NCBI RefSeq assembly: GCF_009857475.1
Contig: NZ_WWCJ01000014.1
Coordinates: forward strand, 1-64,000
Reading direction: 5' to 3'
Length of the DNA: 64,000 nt
DNA from: Pseudoduganella guangdongensis
GTDB taxonomy: Bacteria > Pseudomonadota > Gammaproteobacteria > Burkholderiales > Burkholderiaceae_D
Shown one piece after another: positions 17,896 to 25,563 of this stretch. Within the stretch, counting starts at the first letter, position 1. Every line of letters begins with the position of its first letter. A program made the position numbers and the translations under genes. The notes below the pieces were generated by a model. It worked only from the letters and a program-made list of their open reading frames with translations, ran no database searches and was not told where the DNA came from.

Positions 17896-18710
17896 GCTGC
17901 CTCCCTGTGCGCAGCCAGGCGGCGCGCGATGTTCAATTCATCCAACAGGTCGGTCAGCGGCGGGATGTCGCCATCGCGTTCGATCATGGTGGCGACGCCG
18001 CTGCAGCGCTCGATGGTGTGCGCGTAGAGCGACCAGACGGCGTCGTTGACGGCGCTGTCGTGGGTATCGACCAGCAGGCCGTTGCCCTGGCTGTGGCCGG
18101 CCAGGTGGATTTGCCGTACGCGCTCCATCGGTATGCCGCGCAGGAAGTCGAGCGGGTCGAAACCGTGGTTGCTGGCGCTGACGAAGACGTTGTTCACATC
18201 CAGCAGCAGGCCGCAGCCGGTGCGCTTCGCCATGGCGGCGATGAACTCCCATTCGCGCATGGTCGATTCGGCATAGGCCAGGTAGCTCGAGGGGTTCTCG
18301 ACCAGCATGCTGCGGCCCAGCGCCTCCTGCGCCTGGTCGATGTTGTCGCAGATGGCGTCCAGCGCCTCCCGCGTGTAGGGCAGGGGCAGCAGGTCATGCG
18401 AGTTGAAGCGGCCGATGCGCGACCAGCTCAGGTGGTCGGAGACGAACAGCGGTTCCACCTCGTCGACCAGGGCGCGCAGGCGTTCCAGGTAATCGGCGCG
18501 CAGGCCGTCGGCGGAGCCGAGCGACATCGACACACCATGCAGCGCCACCGGATAGCGCTCGCGCACGCGGCGCAGGATATCGCGCGGCTGGCCGCCAGCG
18601 ACCATGAAGTTCTCCGAGATCACTTCGACGAAATCGACATCGACCTCGCCTTCCAGGAAATCGCGGTAGTGCTCGCGGCGCAGGCCGAGGCCAAAGCTAG
18701 GTGCTTGCAT
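17892..18710 (-). CDS. bufB: DUF692 multinuclear non-haem iron oxidative enzyme (MNIO, BufB-like)
   Basis: This 272-residue TIM-barrel enzyme has the full DUF692 pattern of metal ligands: VDFVEVISENFM, VALHGVSMSLG, LFVSDHLSW, MLVENPSSYL, LLLDVNNVFVS, QIHLAGHS, LVDTHDSAV and MIERDGD. MNIO enzymes use two or three irons and O2 to modify cysteines in ribosomal peptides; in bufferins they form heterocycles that bind copper. GGAGG precedes the start. It follows the BufA2-like precursor by 20 nt and is coupled to bufC. Enzyme class is firm; the exact modification here is inferred. Confidence 0.93.
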   Translation of the reverse strand: MQAPSFGLGLRREHYRDFLEGEVDVDFVEVISENFMVAGGQPRDILRRVRERYPVALHGVSMSLGSADGLRADYLERLRALVDEVEPLFVSDHLSWSRIGRFNSHDLLPLPYTREALDAICDNIDQAQEALGRSMLVENPSSYLAYAESTMREWEFIAAMAKRTGCGLLLDVNNVFVSASNHGFDPLDFLRGIPMERVRQIHLAGHSQGNGLLVDTHDSAVNDAVWSLYAHTIERCSGVATMIERDGDIPPLTDLLDELNIARRLAAHREAA

Positions 18711-18730
18711 GGTGTGCCTCCGTCAACGGT

Positions 18731-19006
18731 TTACTTCTTCTCGGTCAGGGTGCCGCCCAGCGCCTTGCATTCGCTGGGCGTCTTCACCACGACGCCGTGG
18801 CCCTTGCATTCGTTGAGGCCTTTGCAGTCGTTCTTGGCGGTGGCGCACAGGCTGGTGCCCTTGCAGCTGTTGATGCCGTAGCAGCGGCCCGGCTCTTCCT
18901 TCGCTTTTTCTGCGGCGAAGGCGGGCGCGGACAAAGCGGCGGAAGCGAGGGCGATCAGGGCGGCGGCGCCGGCCAGGCTGGCGCGGGACTTGGTGGTGAT
19001 GGTCAT
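18731..19006 (-). CDS. bufA2: Cys-rich bufferin-type precursor peptide (BufA2-like)
   Basis: This 91-residue exported peptide has a signal sequence (residues 1-32, with LAGAAALIALASAALSAPAF ending AFA) and a core with six Cys (42, 48, 54, 61, 67, 80). The core shows GRCYGINSCKG, LCATAKNDCKG and NECKGHG repeats. This spacing, ahead of DUF692 and DUF2063 genes, identifies it as a bufferin-type metallophore precursor made in the cytoplasm, modified by the MNIO and exported to the periplasm. AAGGAG precedes the ATG at 19006. It differs clearly from the other precursor at 19787-20056. Confidence 0.87.
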   Translation of the reverse strand: MTITTKSRASLAGAAALIALASAALSAPAFAAEKAKEEPGRCYGINSCKGTSLCATAKNDCKGLNECKGHGVVVKTPSECKALGGTLTEKK

Positions 19007-19022
19007 GGCATTTCTCCTTGGT

Positions 19023-19790
19023 TTAGTTGACGCTGAGCGCAGCGTCTTCGATGACTTTCGCAACCGCTTCCGGCTGCGAGACTTGCACTGCATGGCTTGC
19101 TGCGATTTCGGTGACCTTGGCGCCGGCACGCTGGTACATCCAGCGTTGCAGCTCCGGGCTTACCAGCCGGTCCTGCGTGGCGACGATGGCGTAGCTCGGC
19201 TTCTGGCGCCACGTGGCGAACCAGCTCGGCGTCCCCATCAGCACATTGCTGACCGGGACCTGCGCGGCCGCCATGAAGTTGACGCGGTTCGGCGTCAGGT
19301 CGGCTGCCAGGTCGGCTTGGAATGCCGCGCGGTCGTAGAACAGGAAGCCGGCGCGGTCCGGCCGCGCGCCTTCGCCGGCGGCGGGCATGGAGGCCAGCAG
19401 TTGCTGCGGGTTCTCGCCCACTTCGGGCATCAGCGCAGCCACATAGACCAGGGCCTTGACCTTGTCGCCGGTGGCGACATTCGACATCACGGCGCCGCCG
19501 ATGCCGCTGCCCACCACCACCACCTTGCCGAACTGCTGGAAGATCGCTTTGCGGGCAATGGCAATGTCGTCGTCCAGCGAGGTATGCGGCAACTGGGCCA
19601 CCGTGACGTTGAAGCCTTTCAGGCGCAGCGTGTCGTGCACCACGCGCCAGCTCGATGCGTCGAGGAAGGCGCCGGGCACGATGACGATGTTCTTTGCCGC
19701 TGGAGCTGGTTCCGGCGCCGTGGCCGGCGCGCCCGCCTGAGCGCCTGCGGTGAGGGCCAGCGCAACGGCTGCTGCGAGGGCGCACTTCAT
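19023..19790 (-). CDS. Exported alpha/beta-hydrolase-fold protein without nucleophile serine
   Basis: This 255-residue protein has a signal peptide ([19 protein letters not shown]) and the fold of small esterase-like hydrolases: [29 protein letters not shown], a nucleophile-elbow region and [17 protein letters not shown] at the end with the catalytic His position. The elbow reads [10 protein letters not shown]. The residue aligned with the nucleophile is Gly96, and Ser95 falls one position early, so classical hydrolase chemistry is unlikely. It is coupled to the bufA1-like gene (ATGA overlap at 19787-19790) and precedes bufA2. Role in the bufferin-type pathway is unknown. Confidence 0.75.
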   Translation of the reverse strand: MKCALAAAVALALTAGAQAGAPATAPEPAPAAKNIVIVPGAFLDASSWRVVHDTLRLKGFNVTVAQLPHTSLDDDIAIARKAIFQQFGKVVVVGSGIGGAVMSNVATGDKVKALVYVAALMPEVGENPQQLLASMPAAGEGARPDRAGFLFYDRAAFQADLAADLTPNRVNFMAAAQVPVSNVLMGTPSWFATWRQKPSYAIVATQDRLVSPELQRWMYQRAGAKVTEIAASHAVQVSQPEAVAKVIEDAALSVN

Positions 19791-20056
19791 TGCTTCACCG
19801 GCTTCAGCGAGCCGTAGCCTTTAGGGGTCTTGATGCTGGTGCAGGTGCCTTTTTCGACCAGCGTCCAGGCGTCGCCCTGGAAATCGACTTTGGAGGTGCC
19901 AGCGCACGAGCTGCCGGGGCCGGCGGAGCAGTCGTTCTGGCCGGCTTTTGCCACGCCATAGCACTTCTCCATTTCCTTTTTCGGTTCAGCCGCGCTGGCC
20001 GTTGCGCACAAGGCGATAGCCAGGGTGGCTGCGATACTTGCGTAAGTGGTTTTCAT
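19787..20056 (-). CDS. bufA1: DUF2282 bufferin-type precursor peptide (BufA1-like)
   Basis: This 89-residue peptide has a signal sequence (residues 1-23) and a core with four Cys (32, 43, 51, 72): [19 protein letters not shown] and KGTCTSI. This is the DUF2282 signature, now understood as BufA1-type bufferin, a periplasmic copper-binding peptide with modified cysteines. An AAGGAGACC ribosome site precedes the ATG. It is the first gene of the seven-gene minus-strand operon that runs to 16144, as expected for the most highly expressed member. Confidence 0.92.
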   Translation of the reverse strand: MKTTYASIAATLAIALCATASAAEPKKEMEKCYGVAKAGQNDCSAGPGSSCAGTSKVDFQGDAWTLVEKGTCTSIKTPKGYGSLKPVKQ

Positions 20057-20143
20057 AATCTTGGTCTCCTTGGTTAAGGTGTGACCAGATTACGGGGGCA
20101 GTGTGTATCGCTTGTGTCGGCCGGGTGGGCCGTGATGGCGCGG

Positions 20144-20172
20144 AATGTATCTGGCGCGCGGCCAGATACATT
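20144..20172. promoter_or_regulatory. 12-bp inverted repeat upstream of the bufferin-type operon
   Basis: AATGTATCTGGC (20144-20155), spacer GCGCG, GCCAGATACATT (20161-20172) is a perfect palindrome. It lies 88 to 116 bp upstream of bufA1 and 17 bp past the stop of the DUF3472 gene. No U-tract follows in either direction, so it is not a standard terminator. It could be an operator for the operon or a processing hairpin of the upstream gene. Confidence 0.5.
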
Positions 20173-20188
20173 GGCATACAAAAATGTC

Positions 20189-21463
20189 CTACGGCAGGGT
20201 GCCGACGTCCACTGTTGGCGCCTGGCCGGTGGCTGGGCGCGTGAAGTATTGGCCGGTGGCGACGTTCGGGCTGAAGAAGCCGCCGTTGCGCAGGTAGAAC
20301 TGGCCGTCCTGCAGGCCGCCCGCGTAATCCAGGCGTTGGGCGTTGTTGGCGGTGGCGTCCCCCGTGAAGCGCGCCGTCACCAGCTCGGTCCAGGCGCCGC
20401 TGGTGCTGCGCGCCCACTGGTTGTTGAGCAAGACGCGCCGTTCCAGGTAGCCCTTGGTGTCGAGGAAGTTCTCCAGGAAGGAGTAGACCCCCGCGTGGTA
20501 GGTCGTGGTGGCGGGGCGCTTCCAGGTGGCGATGAAGCGCCAGGCATTGGTCTCCGGCGCAAAGAACCAGGCCGAGAAGTCGGTGGCGCCGGCGCCGTCC
20601 GGAGCGGCGCGCGTGATGAAGCGGTAGGTGTTGCCGGCGACCCAGTTGTACAGCAGGTAGGATTGGCCGCCCGTGCCTTCGCCGCCGAAGCCATTGTCCA
20701 CGACGTTCGGACCTTTGCGCACCAGGGTGGTCTTGGCGCCGTTGTCGGCGTCCCAGATCGAGAACAGCACGCGGCGCTCGGTCGGCGAGTTGACCTGGAT
20801 GCCGAAGTAGCCGCCGTTAAAGCCGTTCGACATGAAGTAGGAGCCGATCTTGTCCTCCCCTGCCGGCACCGTCATCTCGTTGTAGAAGTACTCGGTGTTG
20901 GCGGGCACGGTATAGCCCATATGGACCGATGGGCCGCGGCGCGACCAGTAGTAGTTGGCGGCATCGTTGGCATAGTTCAGCGGCGCAGCTGTACTGACAC
21001 GCAGCTCGGAAACGTCGCCGAAGTAGGCGCCGGATTTGCTGATGCCCTGCAGGTCCACACGCACATAGCCGGCGGCAGCCACGTTGATGGTGCCGATGGC
21101 GTAGGTCTTGGTATTGCCCTTGGTCAGGTTGAACTCGAATGGCGTGCCGTTGGCGGTGACGCGGATCCTGCTGCTATTGCTGCCGGACAGGCGCGCGTCG
21201 AGCGCGAGCGTGGCGCTGCCTGGCGCGGCCATGCGGAACCACAGGCTGGTAACCGTGCCGGTGCTGGTCCAGTTGGCCAGGCCGTTGCTGTTGATGGTTT
21301 CCGTGGCGCCGGGGCCGGCGCTGGTGACAAAGGCGTTGCCCGCCAGGGCCACCACGACGCCGCCGGCCGCCGGGGTGGTTTTTTTCAGCAGGGTATCGAA
21401 GCCGGCAGCTTGGGCGGTGGCTAGCGAAAACGCAAGAATGGCTAGTGAAATCCTTCGTTTCAT
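20189..21463 (-). CDS. Exported DUF3472 protein
   Basis: This 424-residue protein has a signal peptide (MKRRISLAILAFSLATAQAA). Its N-terminal beta-rich domain (about 35-190) resembles a carbohydrate-binding or DUF5077-type module. The DUF3472 domain shows YYWSRRGPSVHMGY, FYNEMTVPAGEDKIGSYFMS and GYFGIQVNSPTERRVLFSIW (about 200-290). DUF3472 proteins are secreted and of unknown function, sometimes linked to polysaccharide use. The start at 21463 has AAAGGAG seven bases upstream; an adjacent upstream ATG (21466) is also possible. It is co-directional with the bufferin operon but separated by 132 bp with a palindrome. Confidence 0.78.
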   Translation of the reverse strand: MKRRISLAILAFSLATAQAAGFDTLLKKTTPAAGGVVVALAGNAFVTSAGPGATETINSNGLANWTSTGTVTSLWFRMAAPGSATLALDARLSGSNSSRIRVTANGTPFEFNLTKGNTKTYAIGTINVAAAGYVRVDLQGISKSGAYFGDVSELRVSTAAPLNYANDAANYYWSRRGPSVHMGYTVPANTEYFYNEMTVPAGEDKIGSYFMSNGFNGGYFGIQVNSPTERRVLFSIWDADNGAKTTLVRKGPNVVDNGFGGEGTGGQSYLLYNWVAGNTYRFITRAAPDGAGATDFSAWFFAPETNAWRFIATWKRPATTTYHAGVYSFLENFLDTKGYLERRVLLNNQWARSTSGAWTELVTARFTGDATANNAQRLDYAGGLQDGQFYLRNGGFFSPNVATGQYFTRPATGQAPTVDVGTLP

Positions 21464-21521
21464 CATGTGTCTCCTTTCAATTATCGGGTAAATCGAAAGG
21501 TAAACTACGACGACTCGAAAG

Positions 21522-22274
21522 TTAACGCAAGAACTGTGTGATCCGTGCGCTGTCGATCCGTTGCGCCAGCTTGCGGCCCTGGCCGCGCAGCCGTTCCAGC
21601 GCCTCGTCAATCTCCACCGGGCGCGGTTGCAGCGGTGCCAGCGCACGCGCCAGCTTGGGCAGCAGTTCGCGCTGCAGGAAGCGCTCGCCCATCTGGCTCA
21701 GTTGCCATGCCACCGCCCCCAGGCTGAGGAAGAAGGCGATGATAAAGCCGGTATCCATGTTTTCCGGCGCCTGCTGGCGCAGCGCCATCAGCACCACCAC
21801 GCAAAAGGCGAAGGCGCCGCCGATGGCCCACCACACCTCGCGGTCGAGGCGGGTGGCCGACTCGTACTCGTCGAGCGCATCGGCCTGCAGGCGCAAGGCG
21901 GCATCGAGCTGGCGCCGGCGCTCGCCCTCGTCCATCAGCAGCGGCGCTTCGCGCATGCGTGCGGCGGCGGCCAGCGCATCGGCATGGCGGATCGACAGGT
22001 GGGGATTGGTGGTCTGTTCGAGCTGGGCCAGCGGCAGCTGTTCAGCGCTGAGCTGGCGGTAGTGCGCCACCTCCAGCGGCAACACCGTGCCGCAATCGCA
22101 GCAGGTGCGCTGGTAGCCCGCCAGTTCGCCCTTCGAGACGGTGACGTAGTACAGGTGCCAGGCCATACCGATGCGCTGCACGGCAAAAGCGCGCGTGGCG
22201 TGGCACACGGGGCAGAAGTCGGCCACGTAGCCGGCATGGGTGTAGACCGGCTTCTTGCCCCAAACGAAAATCAT
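21522..22274 (-). CDS. Membrane protein with N-terminal zinc-ribbon-like Cys cluster
   Basis: This 250-residue protein begins with two Cys pairs typical of a zinc ribbon (CPVC at 21-24 and CCDCG at 58-62). It then has a charged helical middle (about 95-140), two membrane helices (WAIGGAFAFCVVVLMAL near 150-166 and GFIIAFFLSLGAVAW near 176-190) and a charged C-terminal helix. No named family is recognised. The ribbon would face the cytoplasm, so it may sense or scaffold. Nothing in the neighbourhood gives a function. Confidence 0.6.
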   Translation of the reverse strand: MIFVWGKKPVYTHAGYVADFCPVCHATRAFAVQRIGMAWHLYYVTVSKGELAGYQRTCCDCGTVLPLEVAHYRQLSAEQLPLAQLEQTTNPHLSIRHADALAAAARMREAPLLMDEGERRRQLDAALRLQADALDEYESATRLDREVWWAIGGAFAFCVVVLMALRQQAPENMDTGFIIAFFLSLGAVAWQLSQMGERFLQRELLPKLARALAPLQPRPVEIDEALERLRGQGRKLAQRIDSARITQFLR

Positions 22275-22322
22275 GCGGTATCTCCTGTGTCGGTTCGCCC
22301 GGCCATTATAGATGTGCGCCGC

Positions 22323-23245
22323 CTAGTGGTCCCCCAGCTCATGCGGCAACGCGCCGCTAATCATGATTTCGATCCACTGGGCCAGTTGCTCGGAAGAGGC
22401 CTGTTCAATGCGTTCTGCGACATTGCTGGGAACTGGTCCGCTATGGTGCGCGATTAATAGCTGCACGATGCGGCGCCTTTCCGCGAGCTTGGCGTCGGCC
22501 CGGCCCTGTGCGAGGCCTTGTTCGCGACCTTGTTCGAGACCTTGCTTGAGACCTTTAGCAAGGCCTCTTTCCACTGCCTGGAATTCGAGTAAGTGCTCGA
22601 AGTCCCTGAACTTGTGTTCGAACATCATATAAATTTCCTCCAGACTGCATTCGGGTGGAAGTCCCTGCATATCAAATGTGGTGCCGAGCTGGCGCTTGAC
22701 CCAGCTCGCAATGGTGCGCGACAGGTCAGGGTTTTGCTAGCGGCGTGCCCAGATCGCAAGCGTGGCAAGCTGGGGCACAATCTGGAAAGTTCGCTCATCT
22801 GCCTGCTCGATTTCCAATATGGCACGCATCAGCGGTGACGCATTGTGTCGATCCACCATTTCGTATTTTAGTTCCGGTTGGAGCGCTTCCAAGTAGGGAT
22901 CCGATTGCGGACGAAGCGGCGTGAGCTCGGTCGCGGCGGTCCACGGCGAGCGGCCGCTATACAGCACGACCGGCAGCAGCAGGCGTAGGAGATCATACGC
23001 AGCGCCATGAATCTCTCGGGCCGGGCCTGGAACTCTACCAACATGTAGATACTCGGTCGCGTGCTGCGATGGATGCACCAGACGATATCGTCATGGCGCT
23101 GCTTGCGCTCGCCGTTAATGTACCTGGCGTTGACGCGTTCCATGTCGCCAGGCCGGGGGGACTGCAGGGCGCAGCGCAGCAGTTCGCACGCCATCTCCGG
23201 GAAAGCGAACAGTTGTTTGAAATCGATATCGCTGCCAGTGGCCAT
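22323..23245 (-). pseudogene. Decayed Rpn-family (PD-(D/E)XK nuclease/transposase-like) gene
   Basis: Pieces in order read MATGSDIDFKQLFAFPEMAC, IYMLVEFQARPERFMALRM, then in another frame LLLPVVLYSGRSPWTAATEL and LMRAILEIEQADERTF, and after an in-frame TAG at 22737-22739 a C-terminal part with GLKQGLEQGREQGLAQGRAD. These match the RpnA-type recombination-promoting nuclease family. The frame changes near 22985-23000, apparently with loss of about 15-20 codons that normally sit between the MALRM helix and the LPVVLY strand, and the TAG interrupts the rest. No full-length product is possible. Confidence 0.75.
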
Positions 23246-23304
23246 GCCCCAGTCTAAGCCTGGGCGCCTGGCTGGACTTTGGCGCCGCGCAAAGGCGGCG
23301 CGTG

Positions 23305-24993
23305 TCAGGCGGCGGCTTTTTCCTCGCGCAGCTCGCGGCGCAGGATCTTGCCGACGTTCGACTTGGGTAGGGTGTCGCGGAACTCGATGTGCTTGGGCTT
23401 TTTGTAGGCGGTCAGCTGCTGCCTGCAATAGTCCATCAACTGTTCGCGGGTGAGGGCCGCGTCCTTGCGCACGACGAACAGCTTGACCGCCTCGCCCGAG
23501 CCGGCATCCGGCACGCCAATGCAGGCGCATTCGAGCACCATGGGGTGGGCGGCCACCACGCACTCCACCTCGGTCGGGTAGACGTTGAAGCCGGACACCA
23601 GGATCATGTCCTTCTTGCGGTCGACAATGCGCACATAGCCGCGTTCATCCATGATGCCGATATCGCCCGACTTGAAGTAGCCGGACGCCGTCATCACGGC
23701 CGCCGTTTCACTCGGCCTGCGCCAGTAGCCGGCCATGACCTGCGGGCCGCGGATGGCGATCTCGCCCGGCTGGCCGAATGGCAGCGGATTGCCATCATCG
23801 TCGAGGATTGCCACGTCGGTGGAAGGCACCGGCAAGCCAATGGTGCCGCTGAAGCCCCGCTGGTCGGTGCGGCACAGGGTGGCGGTGGGCGCGGTTTCGG
23901 ACAGGCCGTAGCCCTCCAGGATCGGGCTGCCGGTCGCCTGCAGCCAGCGCTCGCTGACCACCTGCTGCACCGCCATGCCGCCGCCAAGCGTGATGCGCAG
24001 GCCGGAAAAATCGACCCGCTCCAGGCCCGGTTGGTTGAGCAGGGCATTGAACAGGGTATTCACGCCTGGGAAGAAGTGAACCCGGTAGCGCGCCAGCTCT
24101 TTGACGAAGCCCGCCATGTCGCGCGGGTTGGGCACCAACAGGTTCAGCGCGCCCCAGCGCGCGCCCATCAGCATGCAGGCGTTCAGCGCGAGGATGTGGT
24201 ACAGCGGCAGCGCGCACACCGTCACCACTTGCCCCTGCGCGCGGATATCGGCCAGCGCCGGCGCGGCCCAGGCGTCGTTCTGCAGCATATTGGCGATGAC
24301 GTTGCGATGCGTCAGCATGGCGCCTTTCGAGAGGCCGGTGGTGCCGCCGGTGTACTGCAGGAAGGCGATGTCATCGTGGCCCAGCTTCACGCTTTGCAAC
24401 GCCTGGCCGCTGCCGGCGCGCAGGGCGGCGCGAAATGGCAGCGCGCCCGGCAGCGCAAACCGTGGCACCAGTTTCTTCACCCTACGCACCGCAAAGTTGA
24501 CCAGCGCGCCTTTGCCGAAACCCAGCAGGTCGCCCATGCTGGCCACCACGATGTGTTTGATATGCGTGCGCGGCAGCACCTTTTCCAGGGTGGTGGCGAA
24601 GTTCTCCAGGATGAAGATCGCCTCCGCGCCGGAATCGATCAGCTGGTGTTCCAGCTCGCGTGCGGTGTAAAGCGGGTTGACGTTGACCACCGTATAGCCG
24701 GCGCGCAGCACGGCCGCCACGGCGACCGGGTATTGCAGCACGTTCGGCAGCATCACCGCGACGCGCGCGCCGCTGGCCAGGCCGCGCTGCTGCAGCCAGG
24801 CGGCCAGATGGCGCGAGTGCTGTTCCCACTCCCGGTAGCGCATGGTACTGCCCATGCAAGCGTAAGCGTTTTGCCCTGCGTAGCGGGCGAATGATTCCTC
24901 CAGCAGCGCCGGCAGCGAGGGGTATAGATCGGGGTCGATGGTGGCGGGAATGCCATCCGGGTAGGAATGCAGCCAGGCTTTTTCAGTGCTCAT
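23305..24993 (-). CDS. fadD: Long-chain fatty acid-CoA ligase FadD-like
   Basis: This 562-residue adenylate-forming enzyme has the P-loop YTGGTTGLSKGA (214-225), LEGYGLSETAP, the YFKSGDIGIMDERGY hinge and a C-terminal SNVGKILRREL with the catalytic Lys. Length and overall pattern match FadD, which activates long-chain fatty acids at the inner membrane for beta-oxidation. Its ATG overlaps the HxlR regulator stop by 4 nt, so the two are co-transcribed. A GC hairpin lies just past its stop (23282-23301) but has no U-tract. Confidence 0.9.
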   Translation of the reverse strand: MSTEKAWLHSYPDGIPATIDPDLYPSLPALLEESFARYAGQNAYACMGSTMRYREWEQHSRHLAAWLQQRGLASGARVAVMLPNVLQYPVAVAAVLRAGYTVVNVNPLYTARELEHQLIDSGAEAIFILENFATTLEKVLPRTHIKHIVVASMGDLLGFGKGALVNFAVRRVKKLVPRFALPGALPFRAALRAGSGQALQSVKLGHDDIAFLQYTGGTTGLSKGAMLTHRNVIANMLQNDAWAAPALADIRAQGQVVTVCALPLYHILALNACMLMGARWGALNLLVPNPRDMAGFVKELARYRVHFFPGVNTLFNALLNQPGLERVDFSGLRITLGGGMAVQQVVSERWLQATGSPILEGYGLSETAPTATLCRTDQRGFSGTIGLPVPSTDVAILDDDGNPLPFGQPGEIAIRGPQVMAGYWRRPSETAAVMTASGYFKSGDIGIMDERGYVRIVDRKKDMILVSGFNVYPTEVECVVAAHPMVLECACIGVPDAGSGEAVKLFVVRKDAALTREQLMDYCRQQLTAYKKPKHIEFRDTLPKSNVGKILRRELREEKAAA

Positions 24994-25484
24994 GCGGTCT
25001 CCTCTTTTATGCGCAGCAATGCGTGCGTCTTGTCATCGGCGCCGGGGCCGGCCAGCGTCGCGATCTGTTCCGGCGGCAGCGCGCGCCCATCGGCCGCCAG
25101 GATGGCGACGCCGGCCACCGGCAGGCCGGTTTTCTTCTCCACCAGCGACAGGCGCGCGCCCTGCGGATTGGGCGCCCATGCTTCGCCCCACAGCGTCAGC
25201 GCCGCCAGCACCGGCGCAAGCGCGCGGCCCTTGGCCGTCAGGCGGTAATGCACGATGCGCGCGTCGTCGGCCGCGGCCTGGCGCAGCAGGATGCCGTTGT
25301 CCACCAGCTTGCCCAGGCGCTGCGCCAGGACACTGGTGCTGATGCCCAGGTGCTGCTGGAATTCCTGGAAGCGGCTCATGCCGCAAAAGGCGTTGCGCAG
25401 GATGACAAAAGTCCACCATTCGCCGACCTGTTCCAGGGTCTGGGCGATGGGGCAGTTCATGCCTTCGAAGGAATTCTTGCTCAT
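24990..25484 (-). CDS. HxlR-family transcriptional regulator
   Basis: This 164-residue winged-helix regulator shows the HxlR pattern: CPIAQTLEQVGEWWTFVILR, then RFQEFQQHLGISTSVLAQRL (recognition helix) and LVDNGILLRQ, with YRLTAKGRALAPVL. A C-terminal extension of about 50 residues follows the domain and is not part of the core family. A Cys at residue 11 matches the position of redox-sensing Cys in some HxlR proteins. It lies directly upstream of fadD with a 4-nt overlap and so may autoregulate that pair; the ligand is unknown. Confidence 0.88.
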   Translation of the reverse strand: MSKNSFEGMNCPIAQTLEQVGEWWTFVILRNAFCGMSRFQEFQQHLGISTSVLAQRLGKLVDNGILLRQAAADDARIVHYRLTAKGRALAPVLAALTLWGEAWAPNPQGARLSLVEKKTGLPVAGVAILAADGRALPPEQIATLAGPGADDKTHALLRIKEETA

Positions 25485-25533
25485 GCATTTACTTTATGGC
25501 AATTCACTTCGGTAAAGCAAGCGATTTTTTGCG

Positions 25534-25556
25534 AAAAATGGCGCCGCGCCGGCGCC
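25534..25556 (-). terminator. Intrinsic terminator of the amidohydrolase gene
   Basis: On the minus strand GGCGCC (25556-25551), loop GGCGC, GGCGCC (25545-25540) is followed by ATTTTT. It lies 8 nt past the stop of the gene ending at 25564 and separates it from the hxlR-fadD unit. Confidence 0.65.
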
Positions 25557-25563
25557 AAGGGGC

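Noticed and set aside
22450-22600. Tandem repeat of Gly-Leu-x-Gln-Gly units
   Set aside because: This is the usual C-terminal tail of the Rpn protein family and so is part of the pseudogene, not a separate repeat element.
23282-23301. GCGCCGC/GCGGCGC hairpin after fadD
   Set aside because: It has a strong stem but no U-tract on either side, so it is not called a terminator.
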